Source of the DNA: Bacteroidota bacterium
GTDB taxonomy: Bacteria > Bacteroidota > Bacteroidia > Flavobacteriales > Weeksellaceae
Direction of reading: 5' to 3'
DNA: 59,333 nt
Assembly: GCA_023386965.1 (NCBI GenBank)
Contig: JAEWIR010000033.1
Span: 1 to 59,333, forward strand
The notes under the pieces were generated by a model that made no database searches, was not told where the DNA came from, and was given only the letters and a program-made list of their open reading frames with translations. Of this stretch, positions 16,406 to 24,716 are shown in pieces. The position numbers and the translations under genes are program-made. Each line of letters opens with the position of its first letter. The first letter of the stretch is position 1.

Positions 16406-18158
16406 CTTCTGATCTTTCTGATTCTTTTACTTCATGCTTCAGTTGGGATTTGTAAAGCTTCGCATAGTAGCCGTTTTGACGAAGCAAATCCATATGTTTT
16501 CCTTCTTCCACAATTTGGCCGCCATCCATCACAATAATGTTATCCGCCTTTTCGATAGTTGAAAGCCGGTGTGCAATAATGATGGAGGTCCGGTTTTTGG
16601 TAATTTTTTCTGTAGCCCGCTGTATCAGCTTTTCACTTTCGTGGTCTATGGATGAGGTAGCCTCATCCAGAATCAGGATTTTCGGATCGGACAAATAGGC
16701 CCGCACAAAGGACAGCAATTGCCGCTGACCCAACGAAATGGACGAGCCACGTTCGCTAACTACATACTCATAACCACCGGGCAAACTTTCAATGAAGTCA
16801 TGCACACCTACTTCCTGGGCCACCTTCCGAATCTGCTCCATGGTTATGCTCGCATCGCCAAAGGAAAGGTTTTCGAAAATACTGCCGTGGAAAAGGAAAA
16901 CATCCTGAAGTACCACGCCGACATGACTCCGCAGGTTATAGAGTTCATATTCCTTAAGTTCAATATCATCCAGCAGAATCTTACCTGAATTAATATCATA
17001 GAGCCGTGTAATCAGGCTGATGATTGTTGATTTGCCTGCACCGGTAGCACCTACGATGGCTACCGTCTCGCCGGGATTTACCTTAAAACTGATTCCCTTC
17101 AGGACTTCCTGTTTATCGTCGTAGGAAAAATGTACGTCCCGAAACTCAATCCGACCGTCAAAATGATCTTTGCACACCTTGCCTTCATTTGGCAGAGCAT
17201 CATCTTCATCCATAATTCCCAAAACCCGTTCGGCACCCACAATTCCGCGCTGGATATTGTTGAACCGGTCGGCAATCTGCCGCAGTGGGCGTATCAGCAT
17301 TGAGATGAACTGTATAAAAGCAATTACCTTACCCGCTGTAATGGTTACATAACCACCGTAAAAAAGGATAAAACCTATGAAAAGCGAAGAAATAAGTTCC
17401 ACCACAGGGAAAAAGAGGGAGAATATAAATACTGTCCGGAGCAGCGCAGCTTTTAGGGTGATGTTGATTTCGTCAAATTTCTTAAACTCGGCTTCCTGTC
17501 GGTTGAAGACCTGAACAAGGGTCATTCCGCTAAGTCTTTCCTGTACAAAGGAATTCTGGTTGGAGGTCCAGGTGCGCTCATCGCCAAAGGCTTTTTTCAG
17601 TCTTTTCTGAAAAAACCGGGTAATTACCACCATCAGCGGAAGAATGGCGAGCGAGATATAACTCAGGTTCACATCTACCTGAAACATCATGAACAGCACA
17701 AACACAATCCTCAGAATATCTCCAAACACCATCAGGAAACCGTCTGTGTACACGGTTGCGATAGTTTCCACATCGCCCACAGCACGGGTTACCAACTGGC
17801 CAATAGGTGTCCTGTCGAAAAAGGCAGTACGAAAGTAAATCAGCTTTTCATAAAGTCGCTCCCGGATATCGCGAATGACATTCTGCGAAATGAAATTGGA
17901 GAAGTAAACCAAAAAGAAATTGAGAAGCGATTCACCAAATACCAAAGCAATCAGGATGTAAATATGCTTCATCATCTGTTCGCGGTCACCCAGAGCAATG
18001 ATGTCGGTGTCTACGATCTGCATCGTGAGATATGGCCGGTATGTGGAAATAACCGAAAGTACCACCGAAATAATCAGAGTGATGATAAACCACGACCGGA
18101 ACTTCATCCCGATCCGGAACAGCCGCTGTATGATTTGCCATGTGGTTTGCTTCTTCAT
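16398..18158 (-). CDS. ABC exporter, fused permease-ATPase (MsbA/MDR type)
   Basis: A 586-residue half-transporter that works as a dimer. Residues 1-310 form the six-helix exporter domain (ABC_membrane type). The ATPase domain shows Walker A GATGAGKST, the signature as SLGQRQ, Walker B ILILDEATSS and the switch histidine in IAHRLST. The signature SLGQRQ instead of LSGGQ is common in this subgroup. Substrate could be lipid A core, another lipid or a drug. The presence of lpxK 1 kb away is compatible with MsbA but proves nothing. Overlaps the 72-residue gene downstream. Confidence 0.92.
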   Translation of the reverse strand: MKKQTTWQIIQRLFRIGMKFRSWFIITLIISVVLSVISTYRPYLTMQIVDTDIIALGDREQMMKHIYILIALVFGESLLNFFLVYFSNFISQNVIRDIRERLYEKLIYFRTAFFDRTPIGQLVTRAVGDVETIATVYTDGFLMVFGDILRIVFVLFMMFQVDVNLSYISLAILPLMVVITRFFQKRLKKAFGDERTWTSNQNSFVQERLSGMTLVQVFNRQEAEFKKFDEINITLKAALLRTVFIFSLFFPVVELISSLFIGFILFYGGYVTITAGKVIAFIQFISMLIRPLRQIADRFNNIQRGIVGAERVLGIMDEDDALPNEGKVCKDHFDGRIEFRDVHFSYDDKQEVLKGISFKVNPGETVAIVGATGAGKSTIISLITRLYDINSGKILLDDIELKEYELYNLRSHVGVVLQDVFLFHGSIFENLSFGDASITMEQIRKVAQEVGVHDFIESLPGGYEYVVSERGSSISLGQRQLLSFVRAYLSDPKILILDEATSSIDHESEKLIQRATEKITKNRTSIIIAHRLSTIEKADNIIVMDGGQIVEEGKHMDLLRQNGYYAKLYKSQLKHEVKESERSEDE

Positions 18159-18161
18159 TAT

Positions 18162-18500
18162 TTATACCTCAGACTTTCCAATTTCGTTGATTTCGGACAT
18201 AGGTGCTGCCCGTTCTTTATCAAATCTTTTCTCTAACAATATATAGACACCGTAAACAGCTCCTATGGAAATTAACCAGCCCACAAAGTCCACCATAGTA
18301 TAACTTGTAAAGGAATTTTCATAAACGGTGTCTGGATTTGCAATCGCCATGTATAGCCCATACACAAAGCCAACGACCAACTGCGATCCCAGATAAACAC
18401 CAATGCCCAGAAGGCCATAGTGCCACTTTATTTTTTTGAATCTTCCCGCCAATGAGGAATAAAAACGGTAGGCCGCGAAAATAATTAAGATTGCAAGCAT
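18162..18500 (-). CDS. Small multi-pass membrane protein, function unknown
   Basis: 112 residues with three hydrophobic segments (about 1-18, 28-52, 70-92) and a charged C-terminal tail. It lies three bases downstream of truA and three bases upstream of the ABC exporter start, so it belongs to the same transcription unit. No domain recognised. Confidence 0.8.
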   Translation of the reverse strand: MLAILIIFAAYRFYSSLAGRFKKIKWHYGLLGIGVYLGSQLVVGFVYGLYMAIANPDTVYENSFTSYTMVDFVGWLISIGAVYGVYILLEKRFDKERAAPMSEINEIGKSEV

Positions 18501-18503
18501 TTA

Positions 18504-19241
18504 CTAATTTTTGAAGTTATAACCCACTTCTACCAGGAAAAGTCCCTGTGGAGGTGCAGATGTTCCGGCCAAATTACGGTTTTTCCCCTCTATAACCTTA
18601 CGAAGTTCCTGAGTAGGCATTTTACCGGCTCCGATCTCAACCATCGTTCCAACAATAGCACGCACCATATTTCTTAAAAAACGGTCGGCAGAAACCGTGA
18701 ATTTAAGTTTTGAATCATTCTGTTCCCAAAATGCCCTGTATATTTTGCAGTTATTAGTCCTGTTATCTGTATGCAGTTTGGCAAAACTTGTAAAATCTTC
18801 GTATTCGAAAAGGATTTTGCAGGCTTCATTCATTTTTACAATGTCAAGTTTCCGTCGCCACAATTGCCAGGCGGAATCCTGCGAAAAGGGATTCTTTTCG
18901 GAAGCGATATAGTATTCATAGGTTCGGTATGTCGCACTGAACCGGGCATGAAGGTCATCAGCCACGGCAAAAATCCTTTTTACGGCAATATCAGGCGGCA
19001 GAAAACTGTTGAGCCGGTACGGCAGGTCGGCTGGGATTACACTTTCAGTATTGAAATGGGCAAACATCTGCTTGGCGTGCACGCCCGTATCCGTACGGCC
19101 CGCGCCTGTGGTTTTTACCGGTTCACGCAGCATGGTACTCAGTGCTTTTTCAAGTTCCTGCTGAACTGAAATTTCATTTGGCTGGATCTGATAACCGAAA
19201 TAATGTTTACCGCTGTAGGCGAACTCAATAAAATACCTCAA
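18504..19241 (-). CDS. truA: tRNA pseudouridine(38-40) synthase TruA
   Basis: Converts uridines 38-40 of tRNA anticodon arms to pseudouridine. The catalytic aspartate is Asp51 in GAGRTDTGVHA. The family C-terminal stretch FLRNMVRAIVGTMVEIG is present. 245 residues matches the family. The start codon is TTG at 19241 (MRYFIEFAYSG); no ATG exists before residue 37, and the TTG gives the correct N-terminal strand. Confidence 0.95.
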   Translation of the reverse strand: MRYFIEFAYSGKHYFGYQIQPNEISVQQELEKALSTMLREPVKTTGAGRTDTGVHAKQMFAHFNTESVIPADLPYRLNSFLPPDIAVKRIFAVADDLHARFSATYRTYEYYIASEKNPFSQDSAWQLWRRKLDIVKMNEACKILFEYEDFTSFAKLHTDNRTNNCKIYRAFWEQNDSKLKFTVSADRFLRNMVRAIVGTMVEIGAGKMPTQELRKVIEGKNRNLAGTSAPPQGLFLVEVGYNFKN

Positions 19242-19258
19242 AATCTAAAATTACGCTG

Positions 19259-19266
19259 CAAAAATA
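19259..19266 (-). promoter_or_regulatory. -7 box for the truA unit
   Basis: TATTTTTG on the minus strand, an exact TAnnTTTG match, ends 17 bases before the TTG start of truA. Confidence 0.5.
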
Positions 19267-19335
19267 TAGAAATCATTCTAAACGATATCAGGTAAAAGTC
19301 AGGGTGGAATTAGTTAAAAAATTCTTAAAATTGTC

Positions 19336-19343
19336 TATTTTTG
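19336..19343 (+). promoter_or_regulatory. -7 box for lpxK
   Basis: TATTTTTG ends six bases before the lpxK ATG at 19350. The predicted transcription start therefore falls on or next to the ATG, so lpxK may be translated from a leaderless or nearly leaderless mRNA. This also rules out the in-frame TTG at 19341 as the start. Confidence 0.5.
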
Positions 19344-19349
19344 CGCGGT

Positions 19350-20378
19350 ATGAAAAGATGGTACCTCTACCCTTTTTCCCTGCTTTACCACCTTGGTACG
19401 GGAATCCGCAATACCTTATATAATATAGGTCTTAAAAAGTCGACACGCTTCCGCACTCCTATTATCAACGTAGGCAACCTGTCTGTAGGCGGCAGCGGGA
19501 AATCACCCATGGTTATGTATCTGGCTGATCTACTTTCCAGAAACTACCGCACAGGAGTGCTTTCCCGCGGTTACGGGCGGGTAACTAAAGGTTACGCCAT
19601 CGTGAACTACGAAAGCAATTATAAGATGGTGGGCGACGAGGCCATGCAGCTTTTCGAACGTTTCAGGAACCGTTTTGTAATTGGTGTTTCAGAGGAGCGC
19701 GTTCCCGGCGCAAAGAAAATCATTGAGAATATGGACCTTGAAGTCCTGGTTCTGGACGATGCCTATCAGCACCGCGCTATAAAAGCAGGCTTCAATATCC
19801 TGATGACGGATTATAATGACCCTTATTTCAAAGATCATATCCTGCCGGCAGGCGACCTCCGGGAAAGCCGCAGTGGAGCTTCCAGGGCGCAGATTATCAT
19901 CGTATCCAAATGTCCTGCTGAACTCACCGATGAAAAAAGACAGTATTACATCTCCAGAATCCGCCCTCAGCATTACCAAAAGGTATTCTTTTCATCCATC
20001 TCCTATGATGAACAGGTATTTTCACTGAGCAAGTCAATTCCCGATAACAACCTGGCTTACTATGACATACTGCTGATTACAGGCATTGCCAATCCTAAAC
20101 CGCTGACCGAACATCTGGCTAAATTTTCACAACGCGTAACACATCTTAAATTTAAGGATCATCATGATTTTTCTGAAGATGATATCAAAAAAATACTGTC
20201 GGAATATAAAAAACTGGGCGAGTACCGTCTGATCCTGACTACGGAAAAGGATTTTGTGCGGCTGAAAACCTTCGATATGCTGAGGGATCTGGTTTTTTAC
20301 TGGCCAATAAACGTGAATATAGATAAGCGGGAAGACTTCAACCAGGCCATTCTGAATTATATCAGATCCAGTTCATAG
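19350..20378 (+). CDS. lpxK: Tetraacyldisaccharide 4'-kinase (lipid A biosynthesis)
   Basis: Phosphorylates the 4' position of the lipid A disaccharide at the inner membrane. The P-loop NLSVGGSGKSP, the following SRGYGR motif, the region VLDDAYQHR (family DDGFQH) and DLRES mark LpxK clearly. About 342 residues is normal. The ATG at 19350 gives MKRWYLYPFSLLYHLG, the usual N-terminal membrane helix. Confidence 0.95.
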   Translation: MKRWYLYPFSLLYHLGTGIRNTLYNIGLKKSTRFRTPIINVGNLSVGGSGKSPMVMYLADLLSRNYRTGVLSRGYGRVTKGYAIVNYESNYKMVGDEAMQLFERFRNRFVIGVSEERVPGAKKIIENMDLEVLVLDDAYQHRAIKAGFNILMTDYNDPYFKDHILPAGDLRESRSGASRAQIIIVSKCPAELTDEKRQYYISRIRPQHYQKVFFSSISYDEQVFSLSKSIPDNNLAYYDILLITGIANPKPLTEHLAKFSQRVTHLKFKDHHDFSEDDIKKILSEYKKLGEYRLILTTEKDFVRLKTFDMLRDLVFYWPINVNIDKREDFNQAILNYIRSSS

Positions 20379-20435
20379 CTGCTGATGCGGGAGCGAGCGT
20401 CGGTAAACATTCACAATATTTTAACGCTCTAAAGG

Positions 20436-20467
20436 TTTGTACATTAGATAATTAAACCGTACATTTG
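20436..20467 (+). promoter_or_regulatory. Strong Bacteroidota promoter upstream of a structured RNA and rpoB
   Basis: A -33 TTTG (20436-20439), a 20-base spacer and a -7 TACATTTG (20460-20467): a full match to the Bacteroidota promoter consensus. Expected transcription start near 20472, some 313 bases before the rpoB ATG. Confidence 0.75.
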
Positions 20468-20471
20468 CACT

Positions 20472-20697
20472 CCTTTTGAAGTTATCCGTTGTTCCAAAAG
20501 CCTTAAAAACATATCCAATATTGACTCTTTCGCCTGTGGTGATGGAGCTTTTCGGCATTTTAAGCCTTTTGAGATTTCGGATCTCCAATTAAGGAAAGTA
20601 AAAAATATTTTGCACTACTCCGTGAAAAGATATACCGGTGTTGCAATTAGTAAGAGCCGGGAACCGCCCGGGAGCCAGTAATTGTAACGGATAACTT
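20472..20697 (+). ncRNA. Unassigned structured RNA or long rpoB leader
   Basis: The roughly 225 bases after the promoter have complementary ends: 20479-20490 (AAGTTATCCGTT) pairs perfectly with 20686-20697. Inside are a 13-position helix with one mismatch (20496-20508 with 20558-20570), a small hairpin GAGAT/ATCTC with loop TTCGG (20571-20585), and a hairpin at 20643-20685 that stacks directly on the closing helix and is capped by a CCGGG/CCCGG stem (20657-20671). There is no long ORF. It lacks hallmarks of RNase P RNA, tmRNA and SRP RNA, and does not match riboswitch cores I know. It could be a stand-alone RNA or a regulatory leader of rpoBC. Pairings were found by eye. Confidence 0.6.
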
Positions 20698-20726
20698 ACC
20701 TACCCGCTTCTCCTGTCAAACTTACT

Positions 20727-20758
20727 AAATATTTTTTGTGAACAACAAAATATTTTTT
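20727..20758 (+). terminator. AT-rich hairpin with T-run between structured RNA and rpoB
   Basis: Arms at 20727-20738 and 20743-20755 pair over 12 bp with one bulged C, followed by T at 20756-20758 within a six-T run. It could end the upstream RNA or act as an attenuator for rpoBC. The stem is almost all A-T pairs, so it may be weak. Confidence 0.5.
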
Positions 20759-20784
20759 AACCCAACACTTTTTTTTATTACTTT

Positions 20785-23700
20785 ATGAGTAAATCTAAAG
20801 CTACAAAAAACACTGCGGAACTAGCTGTTAAGGAAAGAATTAACTTTTCTACAGCCAAGGGACGTGTGGCAGCACCGGATTTCCTGGATGTGCAGATTGC
20901 CTCCTTCAAGGATTTCTTCCAGCTGGACACACTTCCGGAATCCCGTGTGAGTGAAGGTCTGTACAAGACTTTTCAGGAAAACTTCCCGATTACCGATTCC
21001 CGCAACCAGTTCGTACTGGAATTCCTGGACTATCTGGTAGATTCGCCGCGTTATTCAATTGATGAATGTGTGGAAAGAGGTCTTACCTATTCTGTTCCAT
21101 TGAAGGCGAGACTTAAACTTTACTGTACCGACCCTGAGCACGAAGATTTCCAAACGGTTATCCAGGATGTTTATTTAGGGCCTGTACCTTATATGACTCC
21201 GTCCGGTTCCTTTATCATCAACGGTGCCGAGCGTGTAATTGTAACCCAGCTTCACCGTTCGCCGGGTGTGTTCTTCGGACAGACCTACCACGCAAACGGG
21301 ACCAAACTTTACTATTCCAGAATTATCCCTTTCAAAGGATCATGGATGGAATTTACTACGGACATCAACAACGTAATGTATGCGTATATTGACCGTAAGA
21401 AAAAATTACCTCTAACTACGCTTCTTAGAGCGATCGGTTTTGAATCTGATAAAGACATTCTTCAGATCTTCGACCTTGCTGAAGAAGTAAAGGTGTCTAA
21501 AGCAGCACTAAAAAAAGTGGAGGGACGTACCCTGGCCGCAAGAGTACTTAATACATGGTTTGAAGATTTCGTTGACGAGGATACAGGTGAGGTGGTTTCT
21601 ATAGAAAGAAACGAGATTATCCTGGACAGGGAGACCGTTCTTGAAAAAGAGCATATCGACATGATCCTGGAAGCAGGTGTGAAATCCATCCTGATCCACA
21701 AGGAAAATTCCAACGAATTCTCCATTATCCAAAACACTCTTCAGAAAGACCCTACCAACTCCGAAAAGGAGGCCGTGGAATATATCTACCGTCAGCTGCG
21801 TAATGCAGATCCGCCAGACGAGGAAACTGCAAGAGGTATTATTGAGAAACTGTTCTTCTCCGAACAGAGATATTCTTTAGGTGAAGTAGGACGATACAGA
21901 CTGAACAAGAAATTGGGTCTTAACATTCCTGATACAACTGAAGTTCTTACAAAAGAGGACATCATTGCCATCGTAAGACACCTTATTGAACTTGTAAATT
22001 CCAAGGCGGAGGTTGATGATATTGACCACCTTTCCAACAGAAGGATTAAAACCGTAGGCGAGCAGCTTGCAGGTCAGTTCGGCGTGGGTCTTTCCCGTAT
22101 CGCCAGAACCATCCGCGAGAGAATGAACGTTAGAGATAATGAAATCTTTACGCCTATTGACCTTGTAAACGCGAAAACGTTAACATCGGTTATTAACTCC
22201 TTCTTCGGTACCAACCAACTTTCACAGTTCATGGACCAAACCAATCCATTATCGGAAATTACGCACAAGCGTAGACTTTCCGCCCTGGGACCCGGTGGAC
22301 TTTCCAGAGAGCGTGCAGGTTTCGAGGTTCGTGACGTTCACCATACACACTATGGCCGTATCTGTCCGATTGAAACGCCGGAAGGACCAAACATTGGTTT
22401 GATCTCCTCATTGGGTATCTATGCCAAGATTAACAATTTAGGATTCATTGAAACTCCATACAGAAAAGTAGAAGGCGGAAAGGTAAACCTGAAGTCTGAG
22501 CCTATCTATCTGAATGCTGAAGACGAAGAAAATAAAGTTATCGCACAGGCCAACGTTGAACTGAGCGACGAGGGTACTTTTGAAACAGACAGAATCATTG
22601 CCCGTCTGGATGGTGACTATCCTGTTGTGGAAGGTAACCAGGTAGACCTGATTGATGTTGCACCAAACCAGATTTCCGGTATCTCGGCATCACTTATTCC
22701 ATTCCTGGAGCATGATGATGCGAACCGTGCACTGATGGGATCCAACATGATGCGTCAGGCTGTTCCTCTGTTGAAGCCTGAAGCACCGGTTGTAGGTACA
22801 GGTCTGGAGAAGCAGGTTGCCAAAGATTCACGAATTCTGATCAATGCAGAAGGAAACGGTGTTGTAGAGTATGTAGATGCTGACAAAATCGTTATTAACT
22901 ACGAAAGAAGCGAAGATGAAGATATCGTAAGCTTCGACTCTTCTGTGAAGACCTATAAACTGACCAAGTTCAGAAAGACCAACCAAAGTACGACCATTAC
23001 TTTGAGACCTAATGTAAGAGTAGGCCAAAGAGTTGAAAAAGGACAGGTACTTTGCGACGGTTACGCAACTGAAAACGGCGAACTGGCACTGGGACGTAAC
23101 CTTACTGTAGCATTTATGCCATGGAAAGGATACAACTTTGAGGATGCAATCGTTATCAACGAGAAAATCGTTCGTGAAGATTGGTTTACTTCTATCCACG
23201 TGGACGAATATTCACTGGAAGTTCGTGACACCAAACTGGGTATGGAAGAACTTACTGCCGATATCCCTAACGTTTCCGAAGAGGCTACAAAAGACCTGGA
23301 CGAAAACGGTATGATCCGTATTGGTGCTGAAGTGAAGCCTGGTGACATTATGATCGGTAAGATTACGCCAAAAGGTGAATCCGACCCAACACCGGAAGAA
23401 AAATTACTTAGAGCCATCTTTGGTGATAAGGCCGGTGATGTGAAAGATGCTTCCCTGAAAGCGGACTCTTCTCTTAGAGGTGTTGTGATCAACAAAAAGC
23501 TTTTCTCCAGAAACATCAAGGATAAAAAGAAAAGAGCTGAGGAAAAACTGAAGCTTGAGGAAATCGAAAACAGCTACAAAGCGAAGTTTGATGACCTTAG
23601 AAATACACTGATCGAAAAACTGGGCTCACTGGTGAACGGTAAGACTTCTCAGGGGGTTAATAACGACCTGGAAGAAGAAGTGATCGGTAAAGGTGTTAAA

Positions 23701-24621
23701 TTCACCCATAAACTGCTTACTTCCATTGAAGATTATGTGAACATCAGCGGTGCCGGTTGGACAGTTGATGATGAGAAAAATGACCTTATCCGCAAGTTGA
23801 TCCATAACTATAAGATCAAGTTCAACGATATCGCAGGTATCAAGAACCGTGAGAAATTTGCAGTTTCCATAGGTGATGAACTTCCTGCAGGTATCATGAA
23901 GCTGGCTAAAGTATATATCGCTAAGAAGCGTAAGCTTAATGTGGGTGATAAGATGGCAGGCCGTCACGGTAACAAGGGTATCGTATCCAGAATCGTTCGC
24001 GAGGAGGACATGCCGTTCCTGGAAGACGGAACACCTGTAGACATCGTACTGAACCCACTTGGGGTACCTTCGCGTATGAACATCGGTCAGATTTACGAAA
24101 CTGTATTAGGATGGGCCGGTAAGAAACTGGGGCTTAAGTTTGCCACTCCAATCTTTGACGGTGCTTCACTGGATCAGATCACTGAATATACAGACCAGGC
24201 TAACCTTCCAAAGTACGGAAGTACTTACCTGTATGACGGCGGTACCGGCGAGAGATTCTCCCAACCGGCTACAGTAGGTATCATTTACATGCTGAAACTG
24301 GGTCACATGGTAGATGACAAGATGCACGCACGTTCCATCGGACCTTACTCACTCATTACGCAGCAGCCATTAGGTGGTAAAGCGCAGTTTGGTGGTCAGA
24401 GATTCGGTGAGATGGAGGTTTGGGCTCTTGAAGCATTCGGTGCATCCAATATCCTTAGGGAAATCCTGACTGTGAAGTCGGATGACGTTATTGGTAGAGC
24501 AAAAACTTATGAAGCCATTGCCAAAGGTGAGGCTATGCCTGAACCGGGAATTCCTGAATCATTCAACGTATTGCTGCATGAATTACAGGGTCTGGGTCTG
24601 GATGTAAGACTTGAAGAATAA
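20785..24621 (+). CDS. rpoB: DNA-directed RNA polymerase subunit beta
   Basis: The beta subunit of RNA polymerase, 1278 residues, normal for flavobacteria. Recognisable segments include the rifampicin region (FMDQTNPLSEITHKRRLSAL, then GPGGLSRERAGFEVRD), ETPEGPNIGLI and KMAGRHGNKGIVS. The rifampicin region looks wild type (DQTNPL, HKRRLSALGPGG). Unlike the common rplJ-rplL-rpoB order, the gene upstream is lpxK plus a structured RNA with its own promoter. rpoC follows after a 95-base repeat-containing spacer. Confidence 0.99.
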   Translation: MSKSKATKNTAELAVKERINFSTAKGRVAAPDFLDVQIASFKDFFQLDTLPESRVSEGLYKTFQENFPITDSRNQFVLEFLDYLVDSPRYSIDECVERGLTYSVPLKARLKLYCTDPEHEDFQTVIQDVYLGPVPYMTPSGSFIINGAERVIVTQLHRSPGVFFGQTYHANGTKLYYSRIIPFKGSWMEFTTDINNVMYAYIDRKKKLPLTTLLRAIGFESDKDILQIFDLAEEVKVSKAALKKVEGRTLAARVLNTWFEDFVDEDTGEVVSIERNEIILDRETVLEKEHIDMILEAGVKSILIHKENSNEFSIIQNTLQKDPTNSEKEAVEYIYRQLRNADPPDEETARGIIEKLFFSEQRYSLGEVGRYRLNKKLGLNIPDTTEVLTKEDIIAIVRHLIELVNSKAEVDDIDHLSNRRIKTVGEQLAGQFGVGLSRIARTIRERMNVRDNEIFTPIDLVNAKTLTSVINSFFGTNQLSQFMDQTNPLSEITHKRRLSALGPGGLSRERAGFEVRDVHHTHYGRICPIETPEGPNIGLISSLGIYAKINNLGFIETPYRKVEGGKVNLKSEPIYLNAEDEENKVIAQANVELSDEGTFETDRIIARLDGDYPVVEGNQVDLIDVAPNQISGISASLIPFLEHDDANRALMGSNMMRQAVPLLKPEAPVVGTGLEKQVAKDSRILINAEGNGVVEYVDADKIVINYERSEDEDIVSFDSSVKTYKLTKFRKTNQSTTITLRPNVRVGQRVEKGQVLCDGYATENGELALGRNLTVAFMPWKGYNFEDAIVINEKIVREDWFTSIHVDEYSLEVRDTKLGMEELTADIPNVSEEATKDLDENGMIRIGAEVKPGDIMIGKITPKGESDPTPEEKLLRAIFGDKAGDVKDASLKADSSLRGVVINKKLFSRNIKDKKKRAEEKLKLEEIENSYKAKFDDLRNTLIEKLGSLVNGKTSQGVNNDLEEEVIGKGVKFTHKLLTSIEDYVNISGAGWTVDDEKNDLIRKLIHNYKIKFNDIAGIKNREKFAVSIGDELPAGIMKLAKVYIAKKRKLNVGDKMAGRHGNKGIVSRIVREEDMPFLEDGTPVDIVLNPLGVPSRMNIGQIYETVLGWAGKKLGLKFATPIFDGASLDQITEYTDQANLPKYGSTYLYDGGTGERFSQPATVGIIYMLKLGHMVDDKMHARSIGPYSLITQQPLGGKAQFGGQRFGEMEVWALEAFGASNILREILTVKSDDVIGRAKTYEAIAKGEAMPEPGIPESFNVLLHELQGLGLDVRLEE

Positions 24622-24716
24622 ATTTTAAATTTTAAATTATGAATTGAATTGTTTCCGCTTCGGAGCGATTTGATAATCAATCTAAAATCTAAAATCTATA
24701 ATCTAAAATTTCAAAA
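24621..24716 (+). repeat. Degenerate heptamer repeats in the rpoB-rpoC spacer
   Basis: The spacer contains two short runs with a 7-base period: four units of the form AATTNNN (24621-24648) and four units close to ATCTAAA (24680-24707). The second run belongs to the same heptamer family as the arrays at 28987-29064 and at the end of the window. Confidence 0.7.

Noticed and set aside
20479..20697. Retron-like ncRNA, because of the complementary ends (a1/a2-like) around internal hairpins
   Set aside because: No reverse transcriptase gene follows or precedes; neighbours are lpxK and rpoB.
20472..20697. RNase P RNA, tmRNA, SRP RNA or a known riboswitch
   Set aside because: The diagnostic conserved words for each (for example the RNase P GAGGAAAGTCC region, the SRP GGAAGCAGC loop, a tRNA-like end) are absent. 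A formal Rfam search was not possible.
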